DNA of 64,000 nt from assembly GCF_016918785.1 (NCBI RefSeq), contig NZ_JAFFPT010000004.1, forward strand, positions 73,742 to 137,741. The letters are read 5' to 3'. The DNA comes from Leptospira ainazelensis (GTDB lineage Bacteria; Spirochaetota; Leptospiria; Leptospirales; Leptospiraceae). The position numbers were made by a program, and so were the translations under genes. Below the pieces are notes generated by a model. It was not told the origin of the DNA. It was given only the letters and a program-made list of their open reading frames with translations, and ran no database searches. Shown in pieces: positions 43,943 through 55,137 of this stretch (the stretch's first letter is position 1; every line of letters starts with the position of its first letter).

Positions 43943-44767
43943 ATGAAACGAACTATGACGATTTTTTTAAGCACTTTTCTTTTTATCTTATTTTTTATTC
44001 TCCTGCTCGTTTGGTGGAATCAGGACAAACTGATTTTTTTTCCCGAAAAATTACCAAAAGATTATACGTTTCAGTTTCCCATTCAATTCCAAGAGATTGA
44101 ACTTTCGACGCCGGACGGAGAAAAAACATATGCACTCTATTTCAAAGCCAATAATAACGACCAAAATAAAACTGTTCTTTATTTTCATGGGAATGCGGGA
44201 AGTCTGCGAACCTGGGGAGGAATTTTCGAAGATTTTATTCCCTTAGGCTGGAACGTTTTAATTTCCGATTATAGAGGTTATGGGAAGAATACCGGAAATC
44301 TTTCCGAAAGTGCAATGTATGAAGACGGGGCGTTCTGGCTTGATTATACGATCAAAAATTTGAATGTTCCAAAAAATCGAATCGTAGTCTACGGACGATC
44401 GATCGGAACGGGCGTTGCGATCGACTTGGTTTCCAAAAATCCGGATCTCAATCTATTTTTAGAAACCCCGTTTACGGATCTGCCTTCCTTGGCGAAAGAT
44501 TATTATCCATTCTTACGACCCTGGATGTTACGTTTTCAATTCGAGAATTTAAAAAAATTAGAAACGATAGATTCAAAGATTAGAATTTTTCACGGAACCG
44601 AAGACGAAATCATTCCTTATCGAAACTCTGAAGTTATATTAGGAAAATTGAAATTGGAAAAAAAGGACGTAATATTATATACGATCCAAGACGGGACTCA
44701 CAATGATCTAACGGTCTTTCCCGAATATCACCAGGCTTTAAAAAAAAGCCTGGATGAAATCCGATGA
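43943..44767 (+). CDS. membrane-anchored alpha/beta hydrolase (BEM46/ABHD13-like)
   Basis: A 274-residue protein with one N-terminal membrane helix (residues 5-25). The hydrolase fold begins at about residue 70. The oxyanion-type loop is [12 protein letters not shown], and the nucleophile elbow reads [11 protein letters not shown] (GRSIG in place of GXSXG). The acid and histidine are probably in [12 protein letters not shown] and [12 protein letters not shown]46-type enzymes are found in many bacteria; the substrate is not established. It is 7 bp after the PhoD-like gene and converges on mtnP. Confidence 0.85.
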   Translation: MKRTMTIFLSTFLFILFFILLLVWWNQDKLIFFPEKLPKDYTFQFPIQFQEIELSTPDGEKTYALYFKANNNDQNKTVLYFHGNAGSLRTWGGIFEDFIPLGWNVLISDYRGYGKNTGNLSESAMYEDGAFWLDYTIKNLNVPKNRIVVYGRSIGTGVAIDLVSKNPDLNLFLETPFTDLPSLAKDYYPFLRPWMLRFQFENLKKLETIDSKIRIFHGTEDEIIPYRNSEVILGKLKLEKKDVILYTIQDGTHNDLTVFPEYHQALKKSLDEIR

Positions 44768-44773
44768 TCCGTG

Positions 44774-45637
44774 TTAGAAATATTCCGGGAAAAGAACTTT
44801 GAGTTTTTTCACGGTTTCCGGATTTCTTTTTTCCGGAGCCGTGATAATGGAATACTTTGTGCTGTTTTTCAAACTCAAATCGTCTCCGTTCCCGATCACG
44901 TCTATAAGTTCGGCGAGTAATTTTTTTGCGGTTTCAGCGTTCTTCGTAAGATTGGCGATTACCATCTCCAACGTTACCGATTCTTCCCCTTCTCTCCAAC
45001 AGTCGTAATCGGTAGACATACAGATCATTTGGTAAGCTATCTCCGCTTCTCTGGCGAGTTTTGCTTCCGGAAGTACCGTCATATTGATAATATCCGCACC
45101 CCAGGAACGATAGAGATGTGATTCCGCTTTCGTGGAAAACAAAGGCCCTTCCATACAAACCAACGTCTTGTTCGTATGAATTCCCAAGCCGATTTTTTTC
45201 GCGGTCGTTTCGATTCGTTTGCTCAGATTCGATGAAAATGGTTCCGCAAAAGGAGCGTGCGCTACGACACCGTTCCCGAAGTAAGTCGCGTTTCTAAGTC
45301 GAGTTCGATCGATCACCTGGGAAGGTAAAACGAAATCGAGAGGTTTTATTTCTTCTCTTAAACTTCCGACCGAACTGAAAGCAATGATTTCTTCCACGCC
45401 TAACTGTTTTAAGGCGCAGATGTTTGCGTGGTTCGGAACTTCGGGAGGCAATAAAAAATGTCCGACTCCATGTCTTGGCAAGAATGCGATGAGCTTTCCT
45501 TTGTAGTTACCGATTTTGATTTTATCGGAAGGTTTTCCCCAAGGAGTATCCGGATAGATCTCTTCGATCAATTCCATTCCGTCGAGACTATAAAGTCCCG
45601 TTCCTCCGATGATTGCCGCTTTTACATGATGAGACAT
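44774..45637 (-). CDS. mtnP: S-methyl-5'-thioadenosine phosphorylase
   Basis: Phosphorolysis of methylthioadenosine to adenine and 5-methylthioribose-1-phosphate, starting methionine salvage. The 287-residue protein shows IGGTGLYSLDGMELIEE at the N-terminus and the phosphate-binding segments FLPRHGVGH. MEGPLFSTKAESHLYRSWGA and NMTVLPEAKLAREAEIAYQM are typical of MTAP. It lies alone between a convergent hydrolase gene and an MCP gene. Related PNP-family members would differ at the substrate loop; the MTAP call is strong. Confidence 0.93.
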   Translation of the reverse strand: MSHHVKAAIIGGTGLYSLDGMELIEEIYPDTPWGKPSDKIKIGNYKGKLIAFLPRHGVGHFLLPPEVPNHANICALKQLGVEEIIAFSSVGSLREEIKPLDFVLPSQVIDRTRLRNATYFGNGVVAHAPFAEPFSSNLSKRIETTAKKIGLGIHTNKTLVCMEGPLFSTKAESHLYRSWGADIINMTVLPEAKLAREAEIAYQMICMSTDYDCWREGEESVTLEMVIANLTKNAETAKKLLAELIDVIGNGDDLSLKNSTKYSIITAPEKRNPETVKKLKVLFPEYF

Positions 45638-45737
45638 GAATCCATACTCCTAAACGAAAGTTCTCACATTCTTTAGGGTCAGTTTTGGAAGATGGATCTA
45701 AATTGTAAATCGGAAGTGCTTTTTACTCTTCGGAGAT

Positions 45738-47306
45738 TTACGTCGTGCTCAGATTTTTTAATTCCAAAGACTGGTTTCGAATTTTCTCTACTTCGTTTTG
45801 CAGTTTGCCGGATTCTTGATTGATCTGGTTGATTTCCTTTTCCAGATTCACCATAGTTTTTACCATTTCTTCCTGTCCGACCATCTGCTCTTTTGTGGAT
45901 TCGAAAATTTCTCCCGAGAGTTGTTTAACTCGTTCCACTTCCGACACAAAGTCTTGAATAATTCTTCGCTGCTCTTGGTAAAGTTTCCCCATCTCTTCGA
46001 TCCGATTGACGGTCTCCGAGATTTTTAGTTTTTGACGATTGGTCAAATCACCCGTATCATTCGAAGCCTTGTTTGCTTCCCCGATAAATTCACGAGATTG
46101 TTTTACGATTACTGAAATGTTCTTTGCGTTCTCCGAAGTAAATTCTGCGAGCTTACTTACTTCGTTTGCAACCACGGCAAACCCACGACCGGCGGCTCCG
46201 GCCCTAGCCGCTTCGATAGAGGCATTAAGCGCGAGCAAATTGGTCTTATCGGCGATTTCGCCCATGATCTGGTTGATCTCATCCACTCTATTAAAAGAAT
46301 TTGATATGTTTTTCAGGAAGTGTGTGGTCTTTCCGGCCGCTTCGGAAACGTTATCCATATCGACTTTGTTTTCATTTGCGTAAGAACCGAGATCTTTCGA
46401 AAACTGAGCGATACTTTCGATGATATCCCCGAGATTTTTGGATTTTAGATTGAGATCCACCAAACTTCGATTTTGCGTTTCTATGGAACCCGACGTGCTT
46501 TGAGAAGCGGCGGATAATTCTTCGATGACCGCGTTTACTTCCTCCAAAGAAGCCGCCTGAGATTCCATTTTTTCTCCGGTTGTATTGATAAACTCGGCAA
46601 AATTCTGAATCGAAGTTTCCAGACTTTCGGCGGAAACGTGAATCGCTTTTTGATTCGATTCCAATCTTGCGAGAAATCCACGGCTTTCTTCGGAAAGTTT
46701 CACCGCTTGATCGGCGAGTTTCATAAAAAGATTCATTAGTTGTGAGAGAATGATCCCGGCGACAAAAACAAAAACTATCTTGATAATTTCAACGCTGGTT
46801 GTCAACATTCCGGGTTTGCCCGAAAGATTCGGATCCTCGGACAATTCTACTCCGAAAATAACCGCAACGGTGAGCGCGATAGTCGATCCCAATGCGCCTA
46901 AAAATCCGATCAGAATTACGAATCTTTTTTCTCCTAAAAGCCCGGCGTAGATGTTGATATAAAAGTAAATAAAGAAAAGAATTACGTTCTTCATGACGCC
47001 GGATGCGACGGTCGGCGAAATCATCGCGTCGAAAATCAGAGTACAACTGAGGATAATCGAGTCGAGTATTACTGAAATCTTATGAACCCATTTTGGTACA
47101 TCGCCAAACCGATTCCAGATAAAAATCCCGATACAGTAGATCCACATCGCCAAAGTTCCGCTGGAATGAATGATCAGCTGGGTAGGATTAAAAACTTTCA
47201 TCGCCCCTAAAATCGAGAGCGTAAATAGTATAACGAGGCCGAGGCGGATTCGATTGATGAGGACGGCACCATTCTTTTGAATGAGATCGAGGGAACTTTG
47301 GCTCAT
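45738..47306 (-). CDS. methyl-accepting chemotaxis protein, tandem copy 1
   Basis: A 522-residue chemoreceptor with about six N-terminal membrane helices (residues 15-200) and no HAMP. The signalling tip has [20 protein letters not shown], then [17 protein letters not shown]. It is closely similar in length and order to the gene at 47439 and, less so, to the one at 30817. A coiled-coil region runs from about 215 to 520. It is probably a duplicate with a diverged sensory part, controlling flagellar rotation. Confidence 0.92.
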   Translation of the reverse strand: MSQSSLDLIQKNGAVLINRIRLGLVILFTLSILGAMKVFNPTQLIIHSSGTLAMWIYCIGIFIWNRFGDVPKWVHKISVILDSIILSCTLIFDAMISPTVASGVMKNVILFFIYFYINIYAGLLGEKRFVILIGFLGALGSTIALTVAVIFGVELSEDPNLSGKPGMLTTSVEIIKIVFVFVAGIILSQLMNLFMKLADQAVKLSEESRGFLARLESNQKAIHVSAESLETSIQNFAEFINTTGEKMESQAASLEEVNAVIEELSAASQSTSGSIETQNRSLVDLNLKSKNLGDIIESIAQFSKDLGSYANENKVDMDNVSEAAGKTTHFLKNISNSFNRVDEINQIMGEIADKTNLLALNASIEAARAGAAGRGFAVVANEVSKLAEFTSENAKNISVIVKQSREFIGEANKASNDTGDLTNRQKLKISETVNRIEEMGKLYQEQRRIIQDFVSEVERVKQLSGEIFESTKEQMVGQEEMVKTMVNLEKEINQINQESGKLQNEVEKIRNQSLELKNLSTT

Positions 47307-47438
47307 ATCCCTATGAGAAGAATGAAATTTTGCATTTCAAACAGATTCCCATAGAGAAAAGAGTTTTTAAGATTTCAAATATGTTTCAAGAAGACACAAA
47401 GTGAAAACGAATATTTCCCTTCTTAACTAACAAACGGC

Positions 47439-49007
47439 TCAAACGACACTCAGCGCTTTTAGATCCTTTGATTGGGACTTGATACTCAAGACGCCGTCTT
47501 GGATCTTGCCCGATTCTCGAGTAATCTCGTTGATCTCTTTTTCGAGAGCAAACATCGCTTTCATCATTTCTTTTTGTCCGACCATCTGCTCGTGAGTAGA
47601 ATGGAATAACTCGTCGGAAAGAGTTTTTACTTTGCTCAAGTTTCTGGCAAAGTCCTGGACGATTCCGGTACCCTTTTCGTACAGGCGAGTCATTTCTTCG
47701 ATACTAGAGACCGTTCCGTTGATCTTAAGACTTTGGCCCTCGGTCAAATAGCCTGTATCTCTCGAGGAACGATTGGCTTCTTCGATATATTGAAGTGAAT
47801 CATGAACAACCTTAGAAATCATCTTTGCATTGGAAGCGGTGAATTCCGCGAGCTTACTTACCTCTTGCGCGACGACCGAAAATCCCCTTCCCGCTGCGCC
47901 TGCCCGCGCGGCTTCAATGGAAGCGTTTAGGGAAAGAAGATTTGTTTTATCGGCGATTTCGCCCAAAATACGATTGATCTCATCGACCCTTTGAAAGGAA
48001 TTCGAAATGTTCTTTAGAAATGTATCAGTTTTTTCCACCGAATTCTTAACGGTCTGCATCTCGATTTTACTTTCGTTTGCATTCATTTCCAAATTTTTAG
48101 AAAGTTGCGAAATTTTAGTTATGATCTCAAGAAGAGTTTGCGACTTCTGATTCAGTTCGATCAGGTTTTCGTTCTGAGTTCGGATCGAATCCACATTGTT
48201 TTCCGATGATTTAGAAAGAGAAGTGATGACAGCATTGACTTCTTCCAAGGAAGCCGCCTGCGATTCCATCTTAGAACTTGTTAAACTCGTAAACTCCGAA
48301 AAATTAGAGACTGAAATTTCCAAAGTTTCAGCGGAAGAATGAATGACCTTTCGATTGTTTTCCAAACGGGAAAGAAAGTCCTTATTCTCTTTGAAATAAG
48401 AGGCCGCTTCGCGGTAAAGATTATCAAACAAGTCCATCAATCGATAGAGAATAAAACTGACAGCAAACATAAAAATAATCTTCGTGATTTCGGAACTCAA
48501 TTTCATAAATCCGGGCGCCGTGTTGATAATATTGTTTTCCGAAAATTGTAGACCGTGAAGGGTCGCGTTGATCAAACCGATCGAATACCCGACCGCACAA
48601 AACAAACCCGTTATCAAAACAAATCGCGGACTTCCAAGTAACCCTGAATAAGCGATGATAAAATAATAAACGGAATAAAGAATCGCATTTTTTAGAACTG
48701 GAGCTATGATTTCGGCGGAAACCATTCCATCAACCAAAATCGTTCCGCTCAAAAGAAGCGTATCGAATATGACAAAAACTTTATGTACCCACGGACTTAC
48801 GTTGTATTTCTTATACAAAGCAAAACCGAATAACGTATAAACGCACATAAAACCTGCGGCGAAGCTATGGTTGAGCAAAATCTGAGGATGCAAAGTTTTA
48901 ATACTCGATGCAAGAGAGAAAAGCATCATGACCATAATGGCTATTCTCGAATAATAGGTAAGGGTTTCTCCCTTCTTGCGGATCGATTCAATGGACTGCT
49001 TGGACAT
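47439..49007 (-). CDS. methyl-accepting chemotaxis protein, tandem copy 2
   Basis: Also 522 residues, with the same plan: six helices then the MCP domain ([20 protein letters not shown], then [17 protein letters not shown]). The tips are almost identical between the two tandem copies, whereas the membrane parts differ more, as expected if they sense different cues. It is 132 bp from its neighbour on the same strand. The C-terminus LKALSVV has no CheR-docking motif. Confidence 0.92.
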   Translation of the reverse strand: MSKQSIESIRKKGETLTYYSRIAIMVMMLFSLASSIKTLHPQILLNHSFAAGFMCVYTLFGFALYKKYNVSPWVHKVFVIFDTLLLSGTILVDGMVSAEIIAPVLKNAILYSVYYFIIAYSGLLGSPRFVLITGLFCAVGYSIGLINATLHGLQFSENNIINTAPGFMKLSSEITKIIFMFAVSFILYRLMDLFDNLYREAASYFKENKDFLSRLENNRKVIHSSAETLEISVSNFSEFTSLTSSKMESQAASLEEVNAVITSLSKSSENNVDSIRTQNENLIELNQKSQTLLEIITKISQLSKNLEMNANESKIEMQTVKNSVEKTDTFLKNISNSFQRVDEINRILGEIADKTNLLSLNASIEAARAGAAGRGFSVVAQEVSKLAEFTASNAKMISKVVHDSLQYIEEANRSSRDTGYLTEGQSLKINGTVSSIEEMTRLYEKGTGIVQDFARNLSKVKTLSDELFHSTHEQMVGQKEMMKAMFALEKEINEITRESGKIQDGVLSIKSQSKDLKALSVV

Positions 49008-49142
49008 AGACCAATCGTCTATAGAAATTCAATTAAGTAAATGAAAAGTACTTGGCAAAAGCCGAAATAGATAACCTTATTATAAGAAGACATGTTTTCA
49101 TTCCATAAGATCGGTTATTCGTTCGGATCATAAGCAATTCGC

Positions 49143-50252
49143 TTAAAATCTTGGATTCAACGAATTGGAGAATGGGTGAATGAAAAAACTTTCCGGGTGG
49201 AGAGGTGTTGGTGCGTCGGAAACAGACATCACTTTGACTGATTGTCCATCCGGATACAGACCCATCATCTTCTGATTATTTGATCCGTTCCCCAAAGCAA
49301 TATCCTTTGCGGTTGCAGAATTATAAAAGCTATAATCGGCTAACGCGTCTAATTGTTTCCAGATTCCAAAGAAGTCTAACGTATCCAAGGAACCAAGTCC
49401 GATCACGGTATTCTTAATGGGAGTATAATGATCCGCATTGAGGCTATATCCGTTATGGATATCGGAATAAACGACTTGAAAATCCTTCTCGGAAGCGGTT
49501 GTACCGATTCGAGTAAAGATATCGATCGCCATTCGATTATCCACCTCGTCGTCGTTATCGTAAATCTGAGCGATCATTTTTGTGGAATTCGTAAACTGTG
49601 CGAGTTGGGTGTTGCTGATTGAAAAAGAATACCAAGGCGCTAAAAGAAAAATAAAGGATCCGTTACTTCCCCAACCTTTCTGAATGATTCCTTGATGAGC
49701 GAGATACGGAGTCGCGCCCCCTCCATAAGAATGCCCCATATAACCGACTCGAGTCGTATCGATGATACTCGCATACTGCTCGACGGCGAAATTAATTCCG
49801 TCCAACATAAATTTATAATTTTCAGTCGGATCCCTTCGATCGGAAATATAAATGGGAAAAACTACCACATATCCTTTGGAAACATAAAAATCGATCAGTG
49901 GAAAATAAGCTTCCGCCGATGGAGAACTAAAACCGTGCATAAAGAACAGAACGGGAGCCTTTGTAGTTTGACCCGTTGGATAATATACGCAGACGTTACG
50001 AGGAGCGCTTGGGTTTGGCAAAACCCCTACAGAAACGGCGCTCGCACCGCGAGAACCGTATCCTTGAGAAATCGGTGCAATCGGACCGTAATACCCGACT
50101 GGGGTGATCGCACAGGTATTGATCAAATACGGATAACTTACAATCAAGATTGTTTCAAAAAGAGGTTCCAGAGTTTCCTCTTGAAAACTCTTTGAATTCT
50201 GTTTACAAAAAAGAAGCCCGAAGATAACAAAAATTCCTATCAAACGTTTCAT
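49143..50252 (-). CDS. probable lipoprotein with alpha/beta hydrolase (chlorophyllase/PET-hydrolase-like) fold
   Basis: A 369-residue exported protein. The N-terminus MKRLIGIFVIFGLLFCKQNS ends in a lipobox-like LLFC, so Cys16 is probably lipidated. The hydrolase part has FFMHGFSSPSAEAYFP (oxyanion side) and the nucleophile elbow GYMGHSYGGGATPYLAH with GHSYG. The acid is probably in IYDNDDEVDNR and the His in YSDIHNGYS. The lid and loops resemble the chlorophyllase/dienelactone hydrolase group with a disulfide-rich surface. A strong CGGAGA site precedes the ATG. The substrate is unknown. Confidence 0.75.
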   Translation of the reverse strand: MKRLIGIFVIFGLLFCKQNSKSFQEETLEPLFETILIVSYPYLINTCAITPVGYYGPIAPISQGYGSRGASAVSVGVLPNPSAPRNVCVYYPTGQTTKAPVLFFMHGFSSPSAEAYFPLIDFYVSKGYVVVFPIYISDRRDPTENYKFMLDGINFAVEQYASIIDTTRVGYMGHSYGGGATPYLAHQGIIQKGWGSNGSFIFLLAPWYSFSISNTQLAQFTNSTKMIAQIYDNDDEVDNRMAIDIFTRIGTTASEKDFQVVYSDIHNGYSLNADHYTPIKNTVIGLGSLDTLDFFGIWKQLDALADYSFYNSATAKDIALGNGSNNQKMMGLYPDGQSVKVMSVSDAPTPLHPESFFIHPFSNSLNPRF

Positions 50253-50365
50253 AAACTCTCCGAAAATCTTTTCCTTATGAAAAAACAGATTCTAAGATTC
50301 TTTTTAAATTGAAAACGAATTTTAGAAACGGACTCAAGTTCAATTCTTAGAATTAAAACCGAAGT

Positions 50366-51205
50366 TTAAGCGGAAAGCGAATTCGATTTACTGACTTCCC
50401 AGCCGATCATAGCCATTTTCCTCTCGGAGCCCCATCTGTATTCACCGATTCCGCCGGTACTTTTGATTACTCGATGGCAAGGAATCAAATACCCGATCGG
50501 ATTCTTACCGATTGCGGAGCCCACCGCTCTCGAGGCGTTTTCCTGGTCGATAGAACCTGCGACGCTTGAATAAGAGGACAATTTTCCCTCCGGAATTTTT
50601 AGTAAAGATTCCCAAACCTTGATTTGAAAATCAGTTCCTTTCAAATGGAGTTTGATTTTCTCTTTTTGATTCAGCGTATTATCAAAAAAACGAACGACTC
50701 TCTCTTGGTTCTCGTCGGTTTTTTGTATCAACTTAGCTTGGCTCCATTGTTCCCGAAGTTCCGAAAGAATTTCTTCTTTGGGAATATCATAAAAGAATAA
50801 ATTACAAATTCCCTTTTCCGTCGATGCGACCAGGTATTCTCCGAAAATTCCCTTTTGAAAGCTATAACGAATGACGAGTTTTTCTCCTCCGTTTTTGTAT
50901 TCTCCCGGAGTCATTCCTTCGATCCTGACGAATAAATCGTGAAGCCTGCTCGTACCGGAAAGACCGGTCTCATAGGCAGCGTCGAATAAGGTCGATTGCG
51001 GTTTGGAAAGAATCGATTTTGCATTTTGAAGAGTAAGATATTGTAAGAATTGTTTCGGGCTAACTCCGGCCCATTCCGTAAAAAGCCTTTGAAAATGAAA
51101 CGGGCTTAAGTTTACGGATTTTGCTATTTCTTCCAATTCGGGTTGCGAAGTGGAATTCTCCTGAATGAATTGAATGGCTGTTGCGATTTTTCTGTAGTGA
51201 TCCAT
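50366..51205 (-). CDS. AraC-type regulator fused to O6-alkylguanine-DNA alkyltransferase
   Basis: A 279-residue fusion. The N-terminal 100 residues form an AraC HTH (EEIAKSVNLSPFHFQRLFTE, then GMTPGEYK). The C-terminal half is a methyltransferase with the active site IPCHRVIKS and the following GIGEYRWG. It matches the last two parts of E. coli Ada but lacks the N-terminal zinc-binding methylphosphotriester domain, so it probably does not sense phosphotriesters. It may both repair O6-alkylguanine and regulate transcription, but the trigger is unclear. Confidence 0.9.
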   Translation of the reverse strand: MDHYRKIATAIQFIQENSTSQPELEEIAKSVNLSPFHFQRLFTEWAGVSPKQFLQYLTLQNAKSILSKPQSTLFDAAYETGLSGTSRLHDLFVRIEGMTPGEYKNGGEKLVIRYSFQKGIFGEYLVASTEKGICNLFFYDIPKEEILSELREQWSQAKLIQKTDENQERVVRFFDNTLNQKEKIKLHLKGTDFQIKVWESLLKIPEGKLSSYSSVAGSIDQENASRAVGSAIGKNPIGYLIPCHRVIKSTGGIGEYRWGSERKMAMIGWEVSKSNSLSA

Positions 51206-51534
51206 ATCAAAAAGAATATATCAAAGTCCTTTTTTTAAAACCCGATCCTTGCTGTTTTTATTTTTTAAAAAGGGTTTTCCGGAGTTTATTTCAATTTTTT
51301 TGCGATCAAAAAATAAGGCGATAATTTGTTCCGACAAACTTTATAGGGTCCAAAAATTTCTTGAAACTGACTCTAAGTCCGCTTCGGAATCATTGGAGAA
51401 AAAGTCCGCCCTTTTTTAGATTTTCCTTCTCCGCCTCAACGGCTTTCTCTTGGAAAAAGAAGATCAGAAATCCGACATAGGAACGAAGTTATTTAAGAAC
51501 GTTTCGATTTTAAGAGAAAAACAAAATTCTCCGA
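51206..51534. other. intergenic region without a recognisable gene
   Basis: The 329 bp between the BtuF-like gene and the AraC-Ogt gene (both minus strand) contain no coding frame with a ribosome site. AAAACCC and GGGTTTT near 51237-51276 can pair but with a long loop and no clean T-run. Nothing else stands out. Confidence 0.5.
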
Positions 51535-52308
51535 TTAAGCGTGAATGAATTTTACCAATTGATCGATCCCTTCTTCAAAAAGCGCCGGCCCCGGTTGGAG
51601 GATGATCGAAGGATCCAATTCGAAAATTTTTTTATTTCTGACCGCGTTTATATTTTGCCAATCCGGATGAGTTTGGACCCAATCAAAGTTTACCGGTTTT
51701 CCACACCAAGAGCCGAGATAAATATCCGGATTTTTTTCTGCGACGTCCTTGGAAGAGATGATTCTTTCCTTCGCCATCGATTTATTTCGCAGATCATCAA
51801 AACAATCTTTTCCACCGGCGATTTCAATCAATTCTCCGACCCAAGAAATTCCGGTAATGATCGGTTCGTCCCATTCTTGAAAGAATACGCGCGGCGGTTT
51901 TTCCGATCGGTTCTCTTTTTGAATTCTTTCTAACTTTGTTTTCCATCCTTCGATTAGAACTTCGGTCTCCTTAGTTTTCCCCACCATAGAACCGAACAAA
52001 AGTATCGTATCCAAAATTTCCGAAATCGTTCTTTGATTTGTGACGAGAACGTTCAATCCTTCCGCGATCAAGTCTTTCGCAAGATTTGCTTGGATATCGG
52101 AGAATCCGATCACAAGGTCAGGTTTTAAATCTTTGATCTTCTTTACGTTTCCATTGATAAACGCAGAGACCTTTGGTTTTTCCGCCTTTGCTTTGAGAGG
52201 GCGAACCGTATACGCCGAGATTCCGACGATACGATCCTCTTCCCCCAAAAGATAAAGTAGCTCGGTCGTTTCCTCGGTGAGACAGATGATTCTTTTCGGA
52301 CCGACCAG
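51535..52308 (-). CDS. BtuF-like cobalamin/siderophore-binding protein, probable CTG start
   Basis: A periplasmic-binding-protein fold of the BtuF/FhuD class. The ATG/GTG/TTG-based frame begins at TTG 52248 (237 residues) but cuts off the first strand. In frame upstream the sequence reads VGPKRIICLTEETTELLYLL, a normal family start. The best initiator is CTG at 52308, six bases after GAGGAG, giving 257 residues. No ATG, GTG or TTG exists between there and the stop upstream. It then lacks a signal peptide and would be cytoplasmic, so transport is doubtful. It lies 10 bp after acs and is probably coupled. Confidence 0.7.
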   Translation of the reverse strand: MVGPKRIICLTEETTELLYLLGEEDRIVGISAYTVRPLKAKAEKPKVSAFINGNVKKIKDLKPDLVIGFSDIQANLAKDLIAEGLNVLVTNQRTISEILDTILLFGSMVGKTKETEVLIEGWKTKLERIQKENRSEKPPRVFFQEWDEPIITGISWVGELIEIAGGKDCFDDLRNKSMAKERIISSKDVAEKNPDIYLGSWCGKPVNFDWVQTHPDWQNINAVRNKKIFELDPSIILQPGPALFEEGIDQLVKFIHA

Positions 52309-52318
52309 ACTTTTCTCC

Positions 52319-54283
52319 TCAGCTATGAAATTCTTTCTTATCGTCGATTAACTTCTGTACAACGGAAGGATCGGCGAGCGTAGACGTATCTCCGAGTCCT
52401 TCGAATTCCGCAGAAGCGATCTTTCTCAAAATTCTTCTCATGATCTTTCCGGAACGAGTCTTCGGTAAACCTGGCGCCCAATGAATCACATCCGGTCTCG
52501 CAATCTTTCCGATCACTTTTTCAACTGTGGCAATGAGTTCCTTTTTGAGTTCATCGTTCGTAACAACACCTTCTTTTACGGTGACATACGCATAAATACC
52601 CTGGCCTTTGATATCGTGAGGAAAGCCGACAACCGCGGCTTCTGCGACGGCTCTATTTTCAACGAGCGCGCTTTCCACTTCGGCGCTTCCGATTCTATGA
52701 CCGGAAACATTGATTACGTCGTCCACTCTTCCCGTGATCCAATAGTAGCCGTCCTTGTCTCTTTTCGCTCCGTCTCCGGTAAAATAATAACCTTTGAACT
52801 GAGAAAAATAAGTATCGAAGAATCTTTTGGAATCTCCGTAAACACCTCTCATCATCGAAGGCCAAGGAGCTTTGATACAAAGATTTCCGGAAACTTCTCC
52901 TTTTTCGTTGAGTTCTTTTCCATCGTTATCCACAAGAATCGGCTGGACCCCAAAAAACGGCAATGTCGCCGATCCCGGTTTCTGAGGAATCGCTCCCGGT
53001 AACGCAGTGATCATAATCGATCCCGTTTCCGTTTGCCACCAAGTATCCACGATCGGACACTTGCTCTTTCCGATATTCTTAAAATACCATTCCCATGCTT
53101 CCGGGTTGATCGGTTCTCCAACGGAACCTAATAGACGAAGAGAACTGAGATTTCTTTTTTTGATAGGATCAAGACCTTCTCTCATAAGGGCTCGAATCGC
53201 GGTAGGCGCCGTATAAAAAATATTAACTCCGTATTTGTCGATCACGTCCCAGAATCTTCCTGCGTCCGGATAGGAAGGAACTCCTTCAAACATCACGGAA
53301 GAAGCCCCGTTGGAAAGAGGCCCGTAAACGAGATAAGAATGTCCCGTCACCCAGCCTATGTCTGCGGTACACCAATACGTATCTTCCGGTTTAATATCGA
53401 ATACATAATGAAACGTTAAATTCGCTCCGAGAAGATAACCGCCCGTGGTATGTAATACACCCTTCGGCTTTCCGGTAGAACCGGATGTATAAAGAATAAA
53501 AAGAGGATCTTCTGCGTCCATCGGTTCGGGCTTGCAGTACTCAGGCAGATCCGGATCGTTTATCAAAAAATGATACCAGTGATCTTGTCCGTCTTTCCAA
53601 ACAAGTCCCGATTCGTTTCCGGTTCTTCTAACTACGATCACATTCTTAACTTTTTCAGAAGCCGAACTGATCGCAATGTCCACGTTTTTTTTGAGTTCGA
53701 CAGGCTTTCCTCCGCGATACCCTCCGTCGGCGGTAACGATCAATTTCGGTTTACAATCGTCGATTCTACTCTGAAGGGCCTCCGGTGAAAAACCTCCGAA
53801 CACAACGGAATGAATCGCACCGATACGGGAACATGCAAGAATTGTAATGGCCAATTCGGGAATCATAGGAAGATAAACCAGAACACGATCGCCCTTTTTT
53901 ACCCCGTATTTTTTTAGAACGTTTGCGAAACGATTCACTTCTCGATAGAGATCATAATAAGTAAGAACTCTGGATTCCGAAGGACTGTCTCCTTCCCAGA
54001 TCAAAGCGGCTTTGTTTTTAAGAGGAGTTTCAATAAAACGATCCAAACAATTGTAAGAAACGTTGAGTTTCCCACCCTTGAACCATTCTACCTTTGCGTT
54101 TTTAAAATCATGACTGAGAACCTTGGTCCACTTCTTAAACCAAGTAAGTCGGTTCGCTTCTCTTCCCCAAAACTTGTTCGGGTTTTCTATGGATTCTTTA
54201 TAAAGCGATTTATATTCCTTGAGACTGAGGTTTGCTTTTTTTTTGAAATCTTCTGACGGGGGAACGATCCGTTCTTTTGCCAT
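52319..54283 (-). CDS. acs: acetyl-CoA synthetase
   Basis: Activates acetate to acetyl-CoA through acetyl-AMP. I start at the ATG at 54283 (654 residues), directly after GGAGGAAGTC; the longer frame to 54370 is not family-like. Motifs in order: the ATP P-loop-like [30 protein letters not shown], and the acetylation-sensitive lysine in [15 protein letters not shown] near the C-terminus. It is the full usual length. Leptospira depends on fatty-acid beta-oxidation, so acetyl-CoA handling is central. The folE gene lies upstream on the same strand. Confidence 0.95.
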   Translation of the reverse strand: MAKERIVPPSEDFKKKANLSLKEYKSLYKESIENPNKFWGREANRLTWFKKWTKVLSHDFKNAKVEWFKGGKLNVSYNCLDRFIETPLKNKAALIWEGDSPSESRVLTYYDLYREVNRFANVLKKYGVKKGDRVLVYLPMIPELAITILACSRIGAIHSVVFGGFSPEALQSRIDDCKPKLIVTADGGYRGGKPVELKKNVDIAISSASEKVKNVIVVRRTGNESGLVWKDGQDHWYHFLINDPDLPEYCKPEPMDAEDPLFILYTSGSTGKPKGVLHTTGGYLLGANLTFHYVFDIKPEDTYWCTADIGWVTGHSYLVYGPLSNGASSVMFEGVPSYPDAGRFWDVIDKYGVNIFYTAPTAIRALMREGLDPIKKRNLSSLRLLGSVGEPINPEAWEWYFKNIGKSKCPIVDTWWQTETGSIMITALPGAIPQKPGSATLPFFGVQPILVDNDGKELNEKGEVSGNLCIKAPWPSMMRGVYGDSKRFFDTYFSQFKGYYFTGDGAKRDKDGYYWITGRVDDVINVSGHRIGSAEVESALVENRAVAEAAVVGFPHDIKGQGIYAYVTVKEGVVTNDELKKELIATVEKVIGKIARPDVIHWAPGLPKTRSGKIMRRILRKIASAEFEGLGDTSTLADPSVVQKLIDDKKEFHS

Positions 54284-54395
54284 GACTTCCTCCAGATTCG
54301 GTAAAGAATGGTTCTTTTTTTTTCCCTGTCCACCAAATTGCGGAAAACCGACTGAGAAACCTCCTCTCAAAAATTCTTAAGGAGGTCTTCGTTAC

Positions 54396-54947
<552 letters not shown>

Positions 54948-55075
54948 TTTAAACTCTCTTCAGTTATATTTCCCAAGATTGGATAAGGGGCCTCTTGTTA
55001 GATTCCATTCTGACGAATTCGGTGATTTTTTTTAGAATCCAAAGAGATACATTCCCATTCTCAAAAGTGGCTATA

Positions 55076-55113
<38 letters not shown>

Positions 55114-55137
55114 CAGCGCGAGCGATTTTGTCCTTTC

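Noticed and set aside
44731..44753. Hairpin CCAGGCTTT/AAAGCCTGG as a terminator
   Set aside because: It is inside the last codons of the alpha/beta hydrolase and is not followed by a T-run; the symmetry is explained by the coding of ALKKS.
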